DNA of 64,000 nt, taken from Pseudofrankia coriaricola. Its GTDB lineage: Bacteria; Actinomycetota; Actinomycetes; Frankiales; Frankiaceae. The notes beneath the pieces were generated by a model. That model did no database searches, had not been told where the DNA came from, and worked only from the letters and a program-made list of their open reading frames with translations. The stretch covers positions 1-64,000 of the forward strand of contig NZ_MBLO01000230.1 of NCBI RefSeq assembly GCF_001854805.1, read 5' to 3'. Made by a program: the position numbers and the translations under genes. Below, one piece after another: positions 17,937 to 26,516 of this stretch. Every line of letters begins with the position of its first letter. The first letter of the stretch is position 1.

Positions 17937-18776
17937 TCAGGCCTTGGCGGCGGCGCCGGCGTCGACGGGGAGAGGGACGCCGGTGATGTAGCGGGCCTCG
18001 TCGGAGGCGAGGAACAGGACGGCGTTGGCGACGTCGACGGCCTCGATCAGCGGGACCGGCATGAGGTGCAGCTGGCCGAGGACGGCGGCGGCGTCGTCGA
18101 TGGTCGGGTTCGCCAGGTCGGGGCGCAGCATCCGGCACAGCGACTCGTTGTCGACCATCGGAGTGCGGACGTTGCCCGGGTGGACGCTGTTGACCCGGAT
18201 CAACTGGCCGGCGAGCTCGTTGGCCAGCGATCGCATGAGACCGACGAGGCCGTGCTTGGCGGCGACGTAGGCCGCCATCCAGCCCTGGCCCTTCAGGCCG
18301 AGCATCGAGCTGGTCAGGATGATCGAGCCGCCGCGCCCGCCGGCGACCAGGTGCGGGATCGCCACCTTCGCGGTCAGGAAGCAGCCGGTGAGGTCGATGT
18401 CGAGCAGCGTGCGCCAGGCATGCGCGTCGAGCGTCTCCGTCGCGGCGCCGCCGCCGGAGATGCCGGCGTTCGCGACGACGATGTCGAGGCGGCCTAACTC
18501 GGCGACCCCGGAGGCGACGGCGATGCGCTGCGCGTCCTCGTCGCGGACGTCCGCGACGGCGGTGACAATCCGTCGGCCGAGCTTCTCCACCAGCGCCACC
18601 GTCTCCGCCAGATCCTCGGCGGTCGCCATCGGGTAGTCGACGGTGTCGACGTCGGCGCACAGGTCGACGCCGATGATGTCGGCGCCCTCCTGAGCGAGCC
18701 GGACCGCATGCGCCCGCCCCTGCCCCCGTGCCACTCCCGTGATGAACGCGACCTTGCCCTCGACCCGTCCGGCCAT
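17937..18776 (-). CDS. Mycofactocin-coupled SDR family oxidoreductase
   Basis: A 279-residue short-chain dehydrogenase. It has the cofactor motif TGVARGQGR (13-21), NAGIS, catalytic Ser in ILTSSMLG and Tyr/Lys in YVAAK. Hallmarks of the mycofactocin-coupled subfamily are RGQGRAHAVRLAQEGADIIGVDLC and the long segment YPMATAEDLAETVALVEKLGRRI. In that subfamily the nicotinamide is bound very tightly and mycofactocin is thought to re-oxidise it. ATG 18776 follows GGGAGG at 6 bp. Together with mftR and the OYE pair 14 kb away, it supports an active mycofactocin system. The substrate is probably an alcohol. Confidence 0.88.
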   Translation of the reverse strand: MAGRVEGKVAFITGVARGQGRAHAVRLAQEGADIIGVDLCADVDTVDYPMATAEDLAETVALVEKLGRRIVTAVADVRDEDAQRIAVASGVAELGRLDIVVANAGISGGGAATETLDAHAWRTLLDIDLTGCFLTAKVAIPHLVAGGRGGSIILTSSMLGLKGQGWMAAYVAAKHGLVGLMRSLANELAGQLIRVNSVHPGNVRTPMVDNESLCRMLRPDLANPTIDDAAAVLGQLHLMPVPLIEAVDVANAVLFLASDEARYITGVPLPVDAGAAAKA

Positions 18777-18904
18777 GTGAACCTCCCGATGCCCTCGTCT
18801 GGATGTTTGTCGCATCCAGGCGACCGCCGCGCGAGGAGTCAGGCCGAAGGACCTTTCCGCCACTGTGCCCGGTGCCGGGCGCGGAGCGTCCGGCACGGGA
18901 TGTC

Positions 18905-20647
18905 TCAGTCGGTCCAGCCGGTGAGGTCGAGGCCGCGGGCGTGTTCGAGGCGGAAGCCGAACTCGATCCTGCGCTGGGCGGCGGGCTCGAGGTCGACGGT
19001 CCAGGTCAGCTGGCCGAGGTCGGTGCGCTCGCCGACGGTGGGCGAGCTCTGGAAGTCCTTGACGGTGATCCCCTCATGGCGCGAGACCGGGATCTGGTCG
19101 CGGACGGTGGCCTGCGCCCGCCGCGGGGTGTGGTTGGTCAGGGTGATCACGTAGCCGACGTCGGTGCGCCGGAGGTTGCCGACGACCTTGCGGCTGGTGG
19201 CGCGGCTGACCAGCTCGCGCTCCACCAGCAGCCGGTCGTCGACGCCGAGCTGCAGCTCCACCTCGGCGCCCGGCGGCACCAGCTCCACGGCGCTGGTGCC
19301 GACGAAGTCGGCGTCGTGGAAGACCGCGACCGGCCCGGGCAGCAGGGTGTGCGCCGAGGTGTTCGTGACGGTGGCGCGCAGGTAGGCCTCGGGGGCGAGC
19401 TTGGGCACGGTCAGGTAGTCGAGCTGGGCCTCCAGCTCGAGGACGGCGAGGGTGGTACGGTGCGGCCGCCCGTCGGCCGGCACTGCTACTGGCCGGGCCG
19501 GCCGGTAGATCGCCGCGGTTCCCGAGGTGTCGACGGTGGCCACCGCGTGCTCCACAGGCGGCGGGGGCGGGGCCGCGCCCGGGGCCTTCGCCGGCGCCGC
19601 GGCCGCAACGGGCGTCATCTCGGCGGCGGCGTCGAAGGCGGCACCGCCGGCGAAGGCGCCACCCCGCGCGGCCATGGCGAAGGGCATCACCGGCGGGTGG
19701 GCGACGTCGACATACCAGGGGGTGAGCTCGGGCAGGCCGCTGGCGCGGCCCGGCCGGGCGGTCGACAGCTTCAGGTCACCGACTGGCCAGTCCTCGCCGC
19801 TGCGCTGGCGCACCATCCCGAACCAGGTCAGCGTGACCACGCCGCCGACCAGCCGCGCGTCGTACCGCGCCGACCACGACGCGCTGGCGACCAGGTAGGA
19901 GACCTCCAGCTCGACGTCGACCTTGCCGTCGGCGGCACCGGGGCCACCCGTCGGCTCCAGCGCGACGACGACCTGCCTCGTGTCCGGCAGGCGTACGCCG
20001 CGGCGGGCCTCCAGAGCGCGCCGGGTCGCGTCGGTCAGCTTCTGGACGTTCTCCTGCTCGTCGGCGATCGCGCGCAGCCGGGCGTGGATGCCGGCGAGCT
20101 GCGTGGCCAGCGCGCCGCTGGCCTCCGCCAGCCGCCGCTCCTCGCCGCTGGGCGGCGTCGTTCCGCCCTCCGCGGGGCCGCCGCCCCAGGACGGCGCGCC
20201 CCAGCCCCTGGCGAGTGCCGCGGCGCCGTTGCGGGCCGCGACGTCCAGGAACCTGCGGCGGGCCTGCTCGGTCTCCTCGTCGTCGGCCAGCTCGCGGGCC
20301 CGCCGCCGCAGCCGGTCGACCTCGTCCTCCAGCTCCGCCAGCCGCGGGTCCGCGGTCACCGCGCGGGGCTCGACGACGACGTCCACACCGAGCACGCGCA
20401 CCGCGCCGCGCCCGGACACCCGCACCGAGCTCGTGTCCAGCTCCATCGGCAGACTGCCGAGCGTCACCGTGACCTCCGGCGGGCCGCCCCCCGCGTCCTC
20501 GGCGCCGGGCGGCAGCGTGACCGTTCCACGGCGGGTGACCCGGGCCTGCTTCGGGTAGACGACGACCGCCGTGATCGGAGCGTCCAGTATCAGCGTCGTC
20601 GCGCCTGGAGCAACCATGCTGATCACCATAGTGGTGCGGTCCGACAT
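18905..20647 (-). CDS. MuiA-family protein (DUF4140/DUF4139)
   Basis: A 580-residue protein of the mucoidy-inhibitor-A family. The N-terminal DUF4140-like part (residues 20-230) starts TAVVVYPKQARVTRRG and includes a coiled-coil-prone helix (RLAELEDEVDRLRRRARELADDE...). The DUF4139 beta domain follows (YLVASASWSARYDARL) with a Pro/Ala-rich insertion at about 345-385. It ends with GQLTWTVDLEPAAQRRIEFGFRLEH. Biochemical function is unknown. ATG 20647 is taken; ATG 20617 is possible and neither has a strong ribosome site. It lies 14 bp after an esterase lipoprotein gene on the same strand, so they probably form an operon. Confidence 0.83.
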   Translation of the reverse strand: MSDRTTMVISMVAPGATTLILDAPITAVVVYPKQARVTRRGTVTLPPGAEDAGGGPPEVTVTLGSLPMELDTSSVRVSGRGAVRVLGVDVVVEPRAVTADPRLAELEDEVDRLRRRARELADDEETEQARRRFLDVAARNGAAALARGWGAPSWGGGPAEGGTTPPSGEERRLAEASGALATQLAGIHARLRAIADEQENVQKLTDATRRALEARRGVRLPDTRQVVVALEPTGGPGAADGKVDVELEVSYLVASASWSARYDARLVGGVVTLTWFGMVRQRSGEDWPVGDLKLSTARPGRASGLPELTPWYVDVAHPPVMPFAMAARGGAFAGGAAFDAAAEMTPVAAAAPAKAPGAAPPPPPVEHAVATVDTSGTAAIYRPARPVAVPADGRPHRTTLAVLELEAQLDYLTVPKLAPEAYLRATVTNTSAHTLLPGPVAVFHDADFVGTSAVELVPPGAEVELQLGVDDRLLVERELVSRATSRKVVGNLRRTDVGYVITLTNHTPRRAQATVRDQIPVSRHEGITVKDFQSSPTVGERTDLGQLTWTVDLEPAAQRRIEFGFRLEHARGLDLTGWTD

Positions 20648-20661
20648 TTCGGCACGGCCCG

Positions 20662-21666
20662 TTACTGGCGGGGCAGCTCATGACGGGCGAAGAAATCCCA
20701 GATCGCGGCGGTGGCGTCGAGGTCGGCCGCGGGGGCGTCGGCACGCGGGCGGCCCTTGCGGCCACCGGGCCAGGCGTGGCCGCCGCCGTCGACCGTGTCG
20801 AGGACGACCTCGGTGCCGTCGGCGCAGGGCATGTAGGTGGTCCGCGTGACGGCGCCGTCGTGCTGCGCGACGGGGGTTGCCGGGCAGCCGTCGCGCCGGA
20901 CCCAGAACGCGACGGAGTCCGCCACCGACCGGTCTACCCGGCCGCGCTCGGAGGGGAACCGTTCCTCCTGGACGGCGCCGGTACCGCCGTTGTAAGGGAC
21001 GTTCTGGTCGGCGGTGCCGTGGATCGCGAGCAGCGGCACCGGCCGGCTCGGCGTGCAGCCGTCGTAGTCGAGGGCGCCGGACACCGGGGCGATCGCGGCC
21101 AGTCGGTCGGCGAGCGCGCAGCCCAGCCGGTAGGTCATCATCGCCCCGTTGGAGAACCCGGTCACGTACACCCGGCGGGTGTCGAGCGGGTAGTGCGCGG
21201 CGATGTCGTCGAGCATGGCGGCGATGAACCCGACATCGTCGACGCCGTTCTGGGCGGCCTGCCCGCAGCACCAGCCCGCGTTCCACGTCAGCATCCGGTC
21301 CTCGAGCCGCCCGGTCCCGTTCGGGCTCGCGACGAGGAAGCCCTTCTGGTCCGCGAGGTCGAAGAAGCCGGTCTGCCGCTCGATGGCGCCGTTGTTGCCG
21401 CCGCCGCCGTGCAGCTCGACGACGAGCGGCCGTGGCGCCGTCCCGGTGCCCGGGGGGACGTGGATCTCGTAGGAGCGCTTCACCCCGCCGGCCGTCAGCG
21501 TGTGGGTGACCGTCCCCGCGGGCGGCGCGGTCCCCGCCGGCGGCTGGGAGGCGGCGGGTGCCGGCCGGTCCCGCGGCCCGCACGCCGTGAGGGCCACCGC
21601 CCCCGCCAGCGCCACTGCCGCCAGCGCCACCACCGTGAGCGCCCGAGGCGGCCCCGCGCGTCGCAT
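20662..21666 (-). CDS. LpqC-like lipoprotein esterase (PHB-depolymerase family)
   Basis: A 334-residue exported alpha/beta hydrolase. The N-terminus has a hydrophobic segment ending in a lipobox (ALTAC), so it should be a membrane-anchored lipoprotein. The catalytic serine lies in GFSNGAM (S172), with LVVELHGGGGNN as the oxyanion region and GGGHAWPGG holding the histidine. The family includes poly-hydroxybutyrate depolymerases and feruloyl-type esterases, and mycobacterial LpqC. Substrate is unknown; short or aromatic esters are likelier than polymer because no substrate-binding domain is present. ATG 21666 directly precedes the signal sequence. Confidence 0.83.
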   Translation of the reverse strand: MRRAGPPRALTVVALAAVALAGAVALTACGPRDRPAPAASQPPAGTAPPAGTVTHTLTAGGVKRSYEIHVPPGTGTAPRPLVVELHGGGGNNGAIERQTGFFDLADQKGFLVASPNGTGRLEDRMLTWNAGWCCGQAAQNGVDDVGFIAAMLDDIAAHYPLDTRRVYVTGFSNGAMMTYRLGCALADRLAAIAPVSGALDYDGCTPSRPVPLLAIHGTADQNVPYNGGTGAVQEERFPSERGRVDRSVADSVAFWVRRDGCPATPVAQHDGAVTRTTYMPCADGTEVVLDTVDGGGHAWPGGRKGRPRADAPAADLDATAAIWDFFARHELPRQ

Positions 21667-22040
21667 CTGTCCCGTCGCCCCCGTCCGGTCGGCCCTGTCC
21701 TCCTGGCTGGCAGGACCTTCGCAGAGGCCAGCACGCACGCCGTAAGCGGCATGTAAGAAAAATGTCAGCGATGCCAGCTGGCCACGGCCGCCGGCCGCGG
21801 CCTGCCGGCCATCGGGCCGCAGACGCCGCGGCCGGCGGCCGGCCGGGATGCCCGCCGTCCAGGCGGGCGCGAGGTACAGGTGCGGATGCCCCGGATGGCT
21901 CCGTGGCGTGTGTCCCGCGGCGGACAGGAGCATGCTCCACGGGACGACCCGAGGAAGATGTTGTATGGGCAACGAGTTTGCGCACGTGACGTCAGGCGCG
22001 ATGAGGCGGCCGCCGTCCCGAGACGAGCATCGGAGTGACC
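21667..22040. other. Divergent intergenic region with a large GC palindrome
   Basis: No gene seen. The region separates the esterase and VOC genes. It contains a short A-rich stretch (about 21750-21767) and a 15-bp perfect inverted repeat listed separately. Confidence 0.5.
21786..21840. repeat. 15-bp perfect inverted repeat
   Basis: GGCCGCCGGCCGCGG (21786-21800) and CCGCGGCCGGCGGCC (21826-21840) are perfectly complementary across a 25-bp loop. GC-rich DNA makes short palindromes common, but a perfect 15-bp arm pair is notable. Confidence 0.7.
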
Positions 22041-22571
22041 ATGAGCAGCGAACCTTCGGCGACGACGACCATCCCCGCCCCACGCGACCTGTCCGCCCTG
22101 GCGGCGGCGCGGGCGGCGCTGCGTGACAGGTACCTGGTGCCGCCTGAGCAGCGGCCGGCCTCGTCCGCCAGGGGGGTGCACCACACCGCCCTGATCAGCC
22201 GGGATGTCGAGACGACGATCAGGTTCTACCAGGACCTGCTGGAGTTCCCGCTCACCGAGCTGATCGAGAACCGTGACTACCCGGGCTCGTCGCATTTCTT
22301 CTTCGACATCGGCAACGGCAACCTGCTCGCGTTCTTCGACTTCCCCGGGCTCGACCTCGGTCCCTACGCCGAGGTGCTCGGCGGCCTGCACCACGTCGCG
22401 ATCTCGGTCGCCCCGGACCGCTGGGAGCGGCTCGTCGCCAACCTGGCGGAGGCGGGCGTCGAGCACGTCATCCACTCGAAGGTCTCGGTCTACTTCAGCG
22501 ACCCCGACGGCGCCCGCCTGGAGCTGATCGCCGACCCGCTCGGCGCGATGTACGGAACCAAGGTGCTCTGA
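22041..22571 (+). CDS. VOC-family (glyoxalase-like) protein
   Basis: A 176-residue vicinal-oxygen-chelate protein. After about 45 residues of tail, the fold begins GVHHTALISRDVETTIRFYQDLLEFPL, a classic first beta-alpha-beta unit with a metal-ligand histidine. The second half has GGLHHVAISV and DPDGARLELI, again with His and Glu in ligand positions. One polypeptide thus carries a full paired domain. ATG 22041 has GGAG 5 bp upstream; the GTG at 22035 is too close to it. Members include dioxygenases, glyoxalases and resistance proteins, so no specific reaction is assigned. Confidence 0.8.
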   Translation: MSSEPSATTTIPAPRDLSALAAARAALRDRYLVPPEQRPASSARGVHHTALISRDVETTIRFYQDLLEFPLTELIENRDYPGSSHFFFDIGNGNLLAFFDFPGLDLGPYAEVLGGLHHVAISVAPDRWERLVANLAEAGVEHVIHSKVSVYFSDPDGARLELIADPLGAMYGTKVL

Positions 22572-22859
22572 CGTTCCTGGGCCGGTGTGCGCCGGTGACG
22601 AGCGGGCAGGGGGCCAGCCATGGCGGCGCGGCGCGGTAGTTCGCGCGGGCTGGCATCGTTGACGCTGGCGGGGCGTCGCTGGCGGGGGTGCCGCGGGCGG
22701 TGGCGTGGTGGGCGGATGCCCCGCCCGCGCACGGTTTCGACGAAGGCCCCTCGGCCGTGTGCGGCTCCGCCCTGGTGGTGGAATCGAGACTTCGACGGTC
22801 CTGGCTACCAGATCGCCGGGGATCCTTCGTGGAGGCGGGGGCCAGTAGGGAGGCGGGGC

Positions 22860-23396
22860 GTGACCGTGGTGGAACCGGTGCCTGGCGAGGTCGTCACGTT
22901 CCTGGAGATGACCAGCCCGGACCAGCTGCGGGCCGGACGTGCCGTCCCCCGGCTCGCGCTGGCGGCCACGGACGACGAGACGCTGGTCCGGACGACGATC
23001 GTGCGGGTCGGCGCGCCCTACCGCTGGCCGAGCGCCACCTGGTCGGACATTGCCTGGGCCGACTGGTTCGCCGATCCCCGCCGCCAGAGCTTTCTGCTGC
23101 GCGCCGATGGCGACGTCGCTGGCATCCTCGAGACAACGGTCCATCCGCCCTGGGAGGTGGAGATCGTCTCCTTTGGGCTCGTCCCCGAGTACGTCGGCAC
23201 CGGCATCGGCGGTCACGCACTCACGCTCGCCGTCCGCCTCGCCTGGAACCTCGACCATCCGACGCTGAACGGGGCCCAGCGTGTCTGGCTGCATACGTCG
23301 ACCCTCGACCACCCGAACGCCCTCGCCAACTACCGGGCCCGCGGCTTCCGTCCCTACCGCACCCAGACCCGCGGCCACGTCCCGTCATCTGGGTAA
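22860..23396 (+). CDS. GNAT-family N-acetyltransferase
   Basis: A 178-residue acetyltransferase. The acetyl-CoA-binding loop is seen in LVPEYVGTGIGGHALTLAVRLAW (the V.GTGIGG version of Q/RxxGxG/A), and the last strand in HTSTLDHPNALANYRARGFRPYRT. I start at GTG 22860, which follows GGGAGG and precedes the conserved PGEVVTFLEMTSPDQL; the open frame extends further upstream but with unrelated composition. This wording is typical of a small actinobacterial GNAT group with unknown substrate. It converges on the thioredoxin gene. Confidence 0.78.
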   Translation: MTVVEPVPGEVVTFLEMTSPDQLRAGRAVPRLALAATDDETLVRTTIVRVGAPYRWPSATWSDIAWADWFADPRRQSFLLRADGDVAGILETTVHPPWEVEIVSFGLVPEYVGTGIGGHALTLAVRLAWNLDHPTLNGAQRVWLHTSTLDHPNALANYRARGFRPYRTQTRGHVPSSG

Positions 23397-23504
23397 CCCA
23401 GACGACGGCAAAGAACACCCGTGGACGAACCGAGCCCGACCGATGAGGGCCGACCGCCAGACCGTCGGTCGCGCCGACGACCGGCGAACGACCGCGAACG
23501 ACCG

Positions 23505-23903
23505 TCAGTCGCCGAGAAGGCCGTCGACGAGCTTGCGCATCGCGGCACCGGAGCGGGCGCCGACGACCGAGGCGACCTGCTCGCCGCCGTGGAAGACCGT
23601 GAAGGTCGGCATCGCGAGGATGCCGTAGGTGCGGGCGGTCTCGGGCTCCTCGTCGCAGTTCAGGGACACGACGGTGAGCCGGCCGGCGTAGTCCGCGGCG
23701 AGCTTCTCCAGGATGGGAGCCATCATCCGGCAGGGCGGGCACCAGACCGCCCAGAAGTCGACGAGAACGGGGAGTGGGCTCGCCAGCACGACCTCGGCGA
23801 AGGTCGCGTCGGTGACAGCGACGACCGTCCCCGGGGTGGGCGGGTTCGCGACGGTCAGGCCGCCGCCGACGTTGTGGGTCGCGATGCCATGGGTCGATGT
23901 CAT
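23505..23903 (-). CDS. Thioredoxin with WCPPC active site
   Basis: A 132-residue thioredoxin that reduces or exchanges protein disulfides in the cytoplasm. The domain starts near residue 25; the active site is W54-C55-P56-P57-C58 instead of the usual WCGPC. The rest is canonical (VLVDFWA, AMPTFTVFHGGE with the cis-proline). ATG 23903 overlaps the TGA of the MerR gene (ATGA) and has GAGGGA upstream, so the two are translationally coupled. Pro-Pro between the cysteines is less common and tends to shift redox potential; that is family knowledge, not measured here. Confidence 0.88.
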   Translation of the reverse strand: MTSTHGIATHNVGGGLTVANPPTPGTVVAVTDATFAEVVLASPLPVLVDFWAVWCPPCRMMAPILEKLAADYAGRLTVVSLNCDEEPETARTYGILAMPTFTVFHGGEQVASVVGARSGAAMRKLVDGLLGD

Positions 23904-24487
23904 GACAGATTCCCTCTTTTCTCCGAGTAGGTCTTGAGCTGGGACTGGGTCTGCTCGAAGGACAACGCACAGGCCGGCGGCGCGGCTGGGACGGCCACGG
24001 CGCGTATGGCGTCCACGGCGTCCACGGCGTGTGCCATCGGCGGCGCGGCGGGCGCCTCGGGCTCGGGCACGGCCTTGCTGGACAGTGGCGTGCCGGCGCC
24101 GACCGGGCTTGCCGCGCCTGCCGGGCCTGCCGCTCGGCCCGCCAGTTCGTCGGCGAGCTGGCCGGCCAGACCGGCGCGGATCTCGGCGAGCCGGGACACG
24201 CACGCGTCGATCTCGGCGATCTTTCGCCGGTGGACGGCGGCGGCGTCGGGGCAGGCGACGCCGCGGTCGTGCCCGGATCGCAGGCAGTCGACGAACGGGC
24301 GGGTCTCGTCGAGGGTGAAGCCGATGGCGAGCAGTGACCTGATCTCGGCCACCAGCCGCAGGTCATCCTCTTCGTAGTCCCGATATCCGTTCGCCCGGCG
24401 CCGGGCCGCGAGCAGGCCTTCCTGCTCGTAGTGCCGCAGCGCCCGTGGGCTCGTCCCCGCCCGCCGCGCCAGCTCCCCGATCCGCAT
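23900..24487 (-). CDS. MerR-family regulator coupled to thioredoxin
   Basis: A 195-residue MerR-type activator/repressor. The winged helix-turn-helix is at residues 1-70 (MRIGELARRAGTSPRALRHYEQEGLLAARRRANGYRDY), followed by a dimerisation coiled coil near 80-120. Two cysteines lie in the linker between the DNA-binding part and the coil (CLRSGHDRGVAC). The tail is Ala/Pro-rich and ends with a charged segment. The gene overlaps the downstream thioredoxin by 4 bp, so it probably controls its own operon, perhaps in response to redox or electrophile stress. The cysteine pair could be the sensor, but such cysteines are common in this branch. Confidence 0.85.
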   Translation of the reverse strand: MRIGELARRAGTSPRALRHYEQEGLLAARRRANGYRDYEEDDLRLVAEIRSLLAIGFTLDETRPFVDCLRSGHDRGVACPDAAAVHRRKIAEIDACVSRLAEIRAGLAGQLADELAGRAAGPAGAASPVGAGTPLSSKAVPEPEAPAAPPMAHAVDAVDAIRAVAVPAAPPACALSFEQTQSQLKTYSEKRGNLS

Positions 24488-24573
24488 GAACCCGACGCTA
24501 AACCTTGCCGCCGACGTCAACGCCAGCCCGAAACCCTGGGGCGACGCATGCTGGACGGCCCCGCGCTGGGTGG

Positions 24574-25836
24574 TCAGCCGCCGCTGACGGGACCGGTGAC
24601 CGCCTGGGTGACGACGCGGCTGGCTTCACCGGGGCCGAACGTGGGCGGCTTGGGGGAGGTTTCGGGGATGCCCATGCGGACGACGACCGTGTCGGAGCCG
24701 GGGTCAACCTGTACTACCTGGTTGCCGAGGCCGATCGCCCAGAAGATGCCGTCCGGGGCGCCGGGCACGAGCCGGCCATGGGTGGCCGTCTGGTTGCCGA
24801 CCTGGGAGAGGTCGGTCGCGACCAGGGGGTTGCCGATGAGGCCCTCGTGGTTGAGCCACCACAGGTAGCCGTAGGCCGCGTTCAGCTCGGTGGACGACGT
24901 CCCGGTCGCGGCCCGCAGCCAGTCGGCCGAGACGATCTGCTTGCCGTGCCAGACCCCGTGGTCCAGGGCAAGCTGCCCGAAGCGGGCCAGGTCGCGGCAG
25001 GTGGTGTGCAGGCCGGTGTAGGTCCGCGCGTTGCCCGCCCCGTCCGGCGTCATCTTGGTGCTGGTCATGCCGAGCGGGCCGAACAGCCGGTCCTCGGCGA
25101 ACGTGACCGGGTCCTGTCCGGTGGCGCCCTTCAGCACCTGTTGCAGCGTCTGGATCGCGGAGTTGTTGTAGGCCCATACCTGGCCGGGCGGGTTCGCCTG
25201 GTCCAGGCCGACGGCGAACGCGGTCTGGTCGGTCGCCCGGATGAGCTGGCGGTAGTCGACGCCGACGCTCCAGCGCCGCCCCGAGTCGTTGCTGAGCAGG
25301 TCTTGGACGGTGACCGCCTCCGACGGCGTACCGCGCCACGTGGGAATCCACGTCGAGGCGCTCTCGCCGATCTTCAGGTCGCCGTCGTCCTGGGCGATCC
25401 CGACGAGCGTGCTTGTCACGGACTTCGTCGCCGAGAAGACGTCCTGGGTGGTGTCCTTGTTGGTGCCGCGGAAGTACCACTCGCCGGCGATCTTCCCGTC
25501 GCGGACGACGAGGAGGCAGTTCGACTTGCCGGTCTCGGCCGTCTTCGCGATCTCGTCGAGCTTCGCCGGATCGAGCCCGACCGTCGCCGGGGCGACGGTC
25601 TCCCACTCGTCGCCCGGCTGGTGCGGCGGCGCCGAGGCCTGGCCGGACGCGGCCACGCCGGTGGCGGTCGGGCTGGGCGGCTCCGCCGCGCTGGCCGAGC
25701 CGCCGCTGCAGGCGGCCACGCCGAGCAGCGCCGCGGCCGCGAGCACCGCGGCCCCGGCTCCCGCGCGTCGATGCGGGAGCCTCGGTGTGGGGGCGCCGAC
25801 GGGAGAACGGCGGTGGCATGGCTGCTGGCGGCGCAT
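24574..25836 (-). CDS. Beta-lactamase-family serine hydrolase lipoprotein
   Basis: A 420-residue exported serine hydrolase of the class C beta-lactamase/penicillin-binding fold (esterases, peptidases). The signal ends at a lipobox (GVAAC, C43). The SxxK motif is S135-A-T-K138, and the second motif is YNN in WAYNNSAIQTL. Further conserved stretches are FGPLGMTSTKM and GYLWWLNH. ATG 25836 is preceded by GAGG at 7 bp; earlier in-frame starts at 25857-25860 lack one. True beta-lactamase activity is unlikely; a cell-wall or small-ester hydrolase is more typical for this branch. It stands alone between the MerR gene and a small membrane-protein gene. Confidence 0.83.
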   Translation of the reverse strand: MRRQQPCHRRSPVGAPTPRLPHRRAGAGAAVLAAAALLGVAACSGGSASAAEPPSPTATGVAASGQASAPPHQPGDEWETVAPATVGLDPAKLDEIAKTAETGKSNCLLVVRDGKIAGEWYFRGTNKDTTQDVFSATKSVTSTLVGIAQDDGDLKIGESASTWIPTWRGTPSEAVTVQDLLSNDSGRRWSVGVDYRQLIRATDQTAFAVGLDQANPPGQVWAYNNSAIQTLQQVLKGATGQDPVTFAEDRLFGPLGMTSTKMTPDGAGNARTYTGLHTTCRDLARFGQLALDHGVWHGKQIVSADWLRAATGTSSTELNAAYGYLWWLNHEGLIGNPLVATDLSQVGNQTATHGRLVPGAPDGIFWAIGLGNQVVQVDPGSDTVVVRMGIPETSPKPPTFGPGEASRVVTQAVTGPVSGG

Positions 25837-26147
25837 CGGCGACCTCACGGAAGGCATCAACGAGGTGTGCGGCTAGATCGTCGCAAGCCGATGTCAACAT
25901 CAGGTAAGGCCGGCGCGCAACCGACGTAAGCCTCAAAGGCGGTGGAGAGCCTCAAGGCGGTGGAGCCCGCCTGGCCTGGGGGCCGCGTCGCTCGGGACCA
26001 TTGCTCCGGGGAGCCGATGCCTCCCTTTGGTGCCGCGCCGCGCCGCGACGGACGGCGCCGGGCATCAGGACGCCGCCGTCCGTCAGAAAGGGTGGAGAGG
26101 CGCGGTCGCGCAGACCCCGGGGAACGGTCCACTCCCCTGGGAACGAC

Positions 26148-26372
26148 CTAAGAGGCGTCGGGGTGGGCGCGGCGGTGGCCGGCGGCCCGGGTCGAGGCGG
26201 ACGACCCGTTGGGCGACGGCGCGGCGGTGCTCTCGGCGAGCCGGCCGTGCAGCCGTTCGCGGACCTCGTCCGGGGTGTAGGCGCGCCGCGCGCGTTCCTT
26301 GCGGGCCACCATCGCGCCCGTGGTCGCCACTCCCACGACTCCGGCCAGGCCGAGCACTTTCCACCAACGCAT
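26148..26372 (-). CDS. Small membrane-anchored protein, unknown function
   Basis: A 74-residue protein. A single N-terminal membrane helix (MRWWKVLGLAGVVGVATTGAMVA) is followed by a basic stop-transfer stretch (RKERARRAY) and a cytoplasmic-type tail with TPDEVRERLHGRLAE. I recall similar short proteins in actinobacteria, but no function is known. The hydrophobic start plus the amphipathic tail argue for a real gene despite its size. It is divergent from the permuted NlpC/P60 gene. Confidence 0.65.
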   Translation of the reverse strand: MRWWKVLGLAGVVGVATTGAMVARKERARRAYTPDEVRERLHGRLAESTAAPSPNGSSASTRAAGHRRAHPDAS

Positions 26373-26504
26373 ACCTGAAGGCTAGAACCTCGTCCGCCCG
26401 AGCGGCGGCGCCAATCCGCCAGAGACCGCGGCGCGGGCGGAAGAATCATGCGCCTGGGGCATGACCAGCCTGTCCGGACGGGTCCGATAGCGGGTGTGCC
26501 GTCC

Positions 26505-26516
26505 TAGGCTGTGAGC
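26505..26516 (+). promoter_or_regulatory. -10-like box, probable leaderless start
   Basis: TAGGCT (26505-26510) ends 6 nt before the ATG at 26517 and no Shine-Dalgarno is present, as expected for a leaderless mRNA starting at the ATG. No clear -35 box. Confidence 0.35.

Noticed and set aside
18840-18900. GCCGAAGGACC segment between SDR and MuiA genes as a further element copy
   Set aside because: It shares only the GCCGAAGG start; no paired inner stem or ATGGCG-like loop is present.
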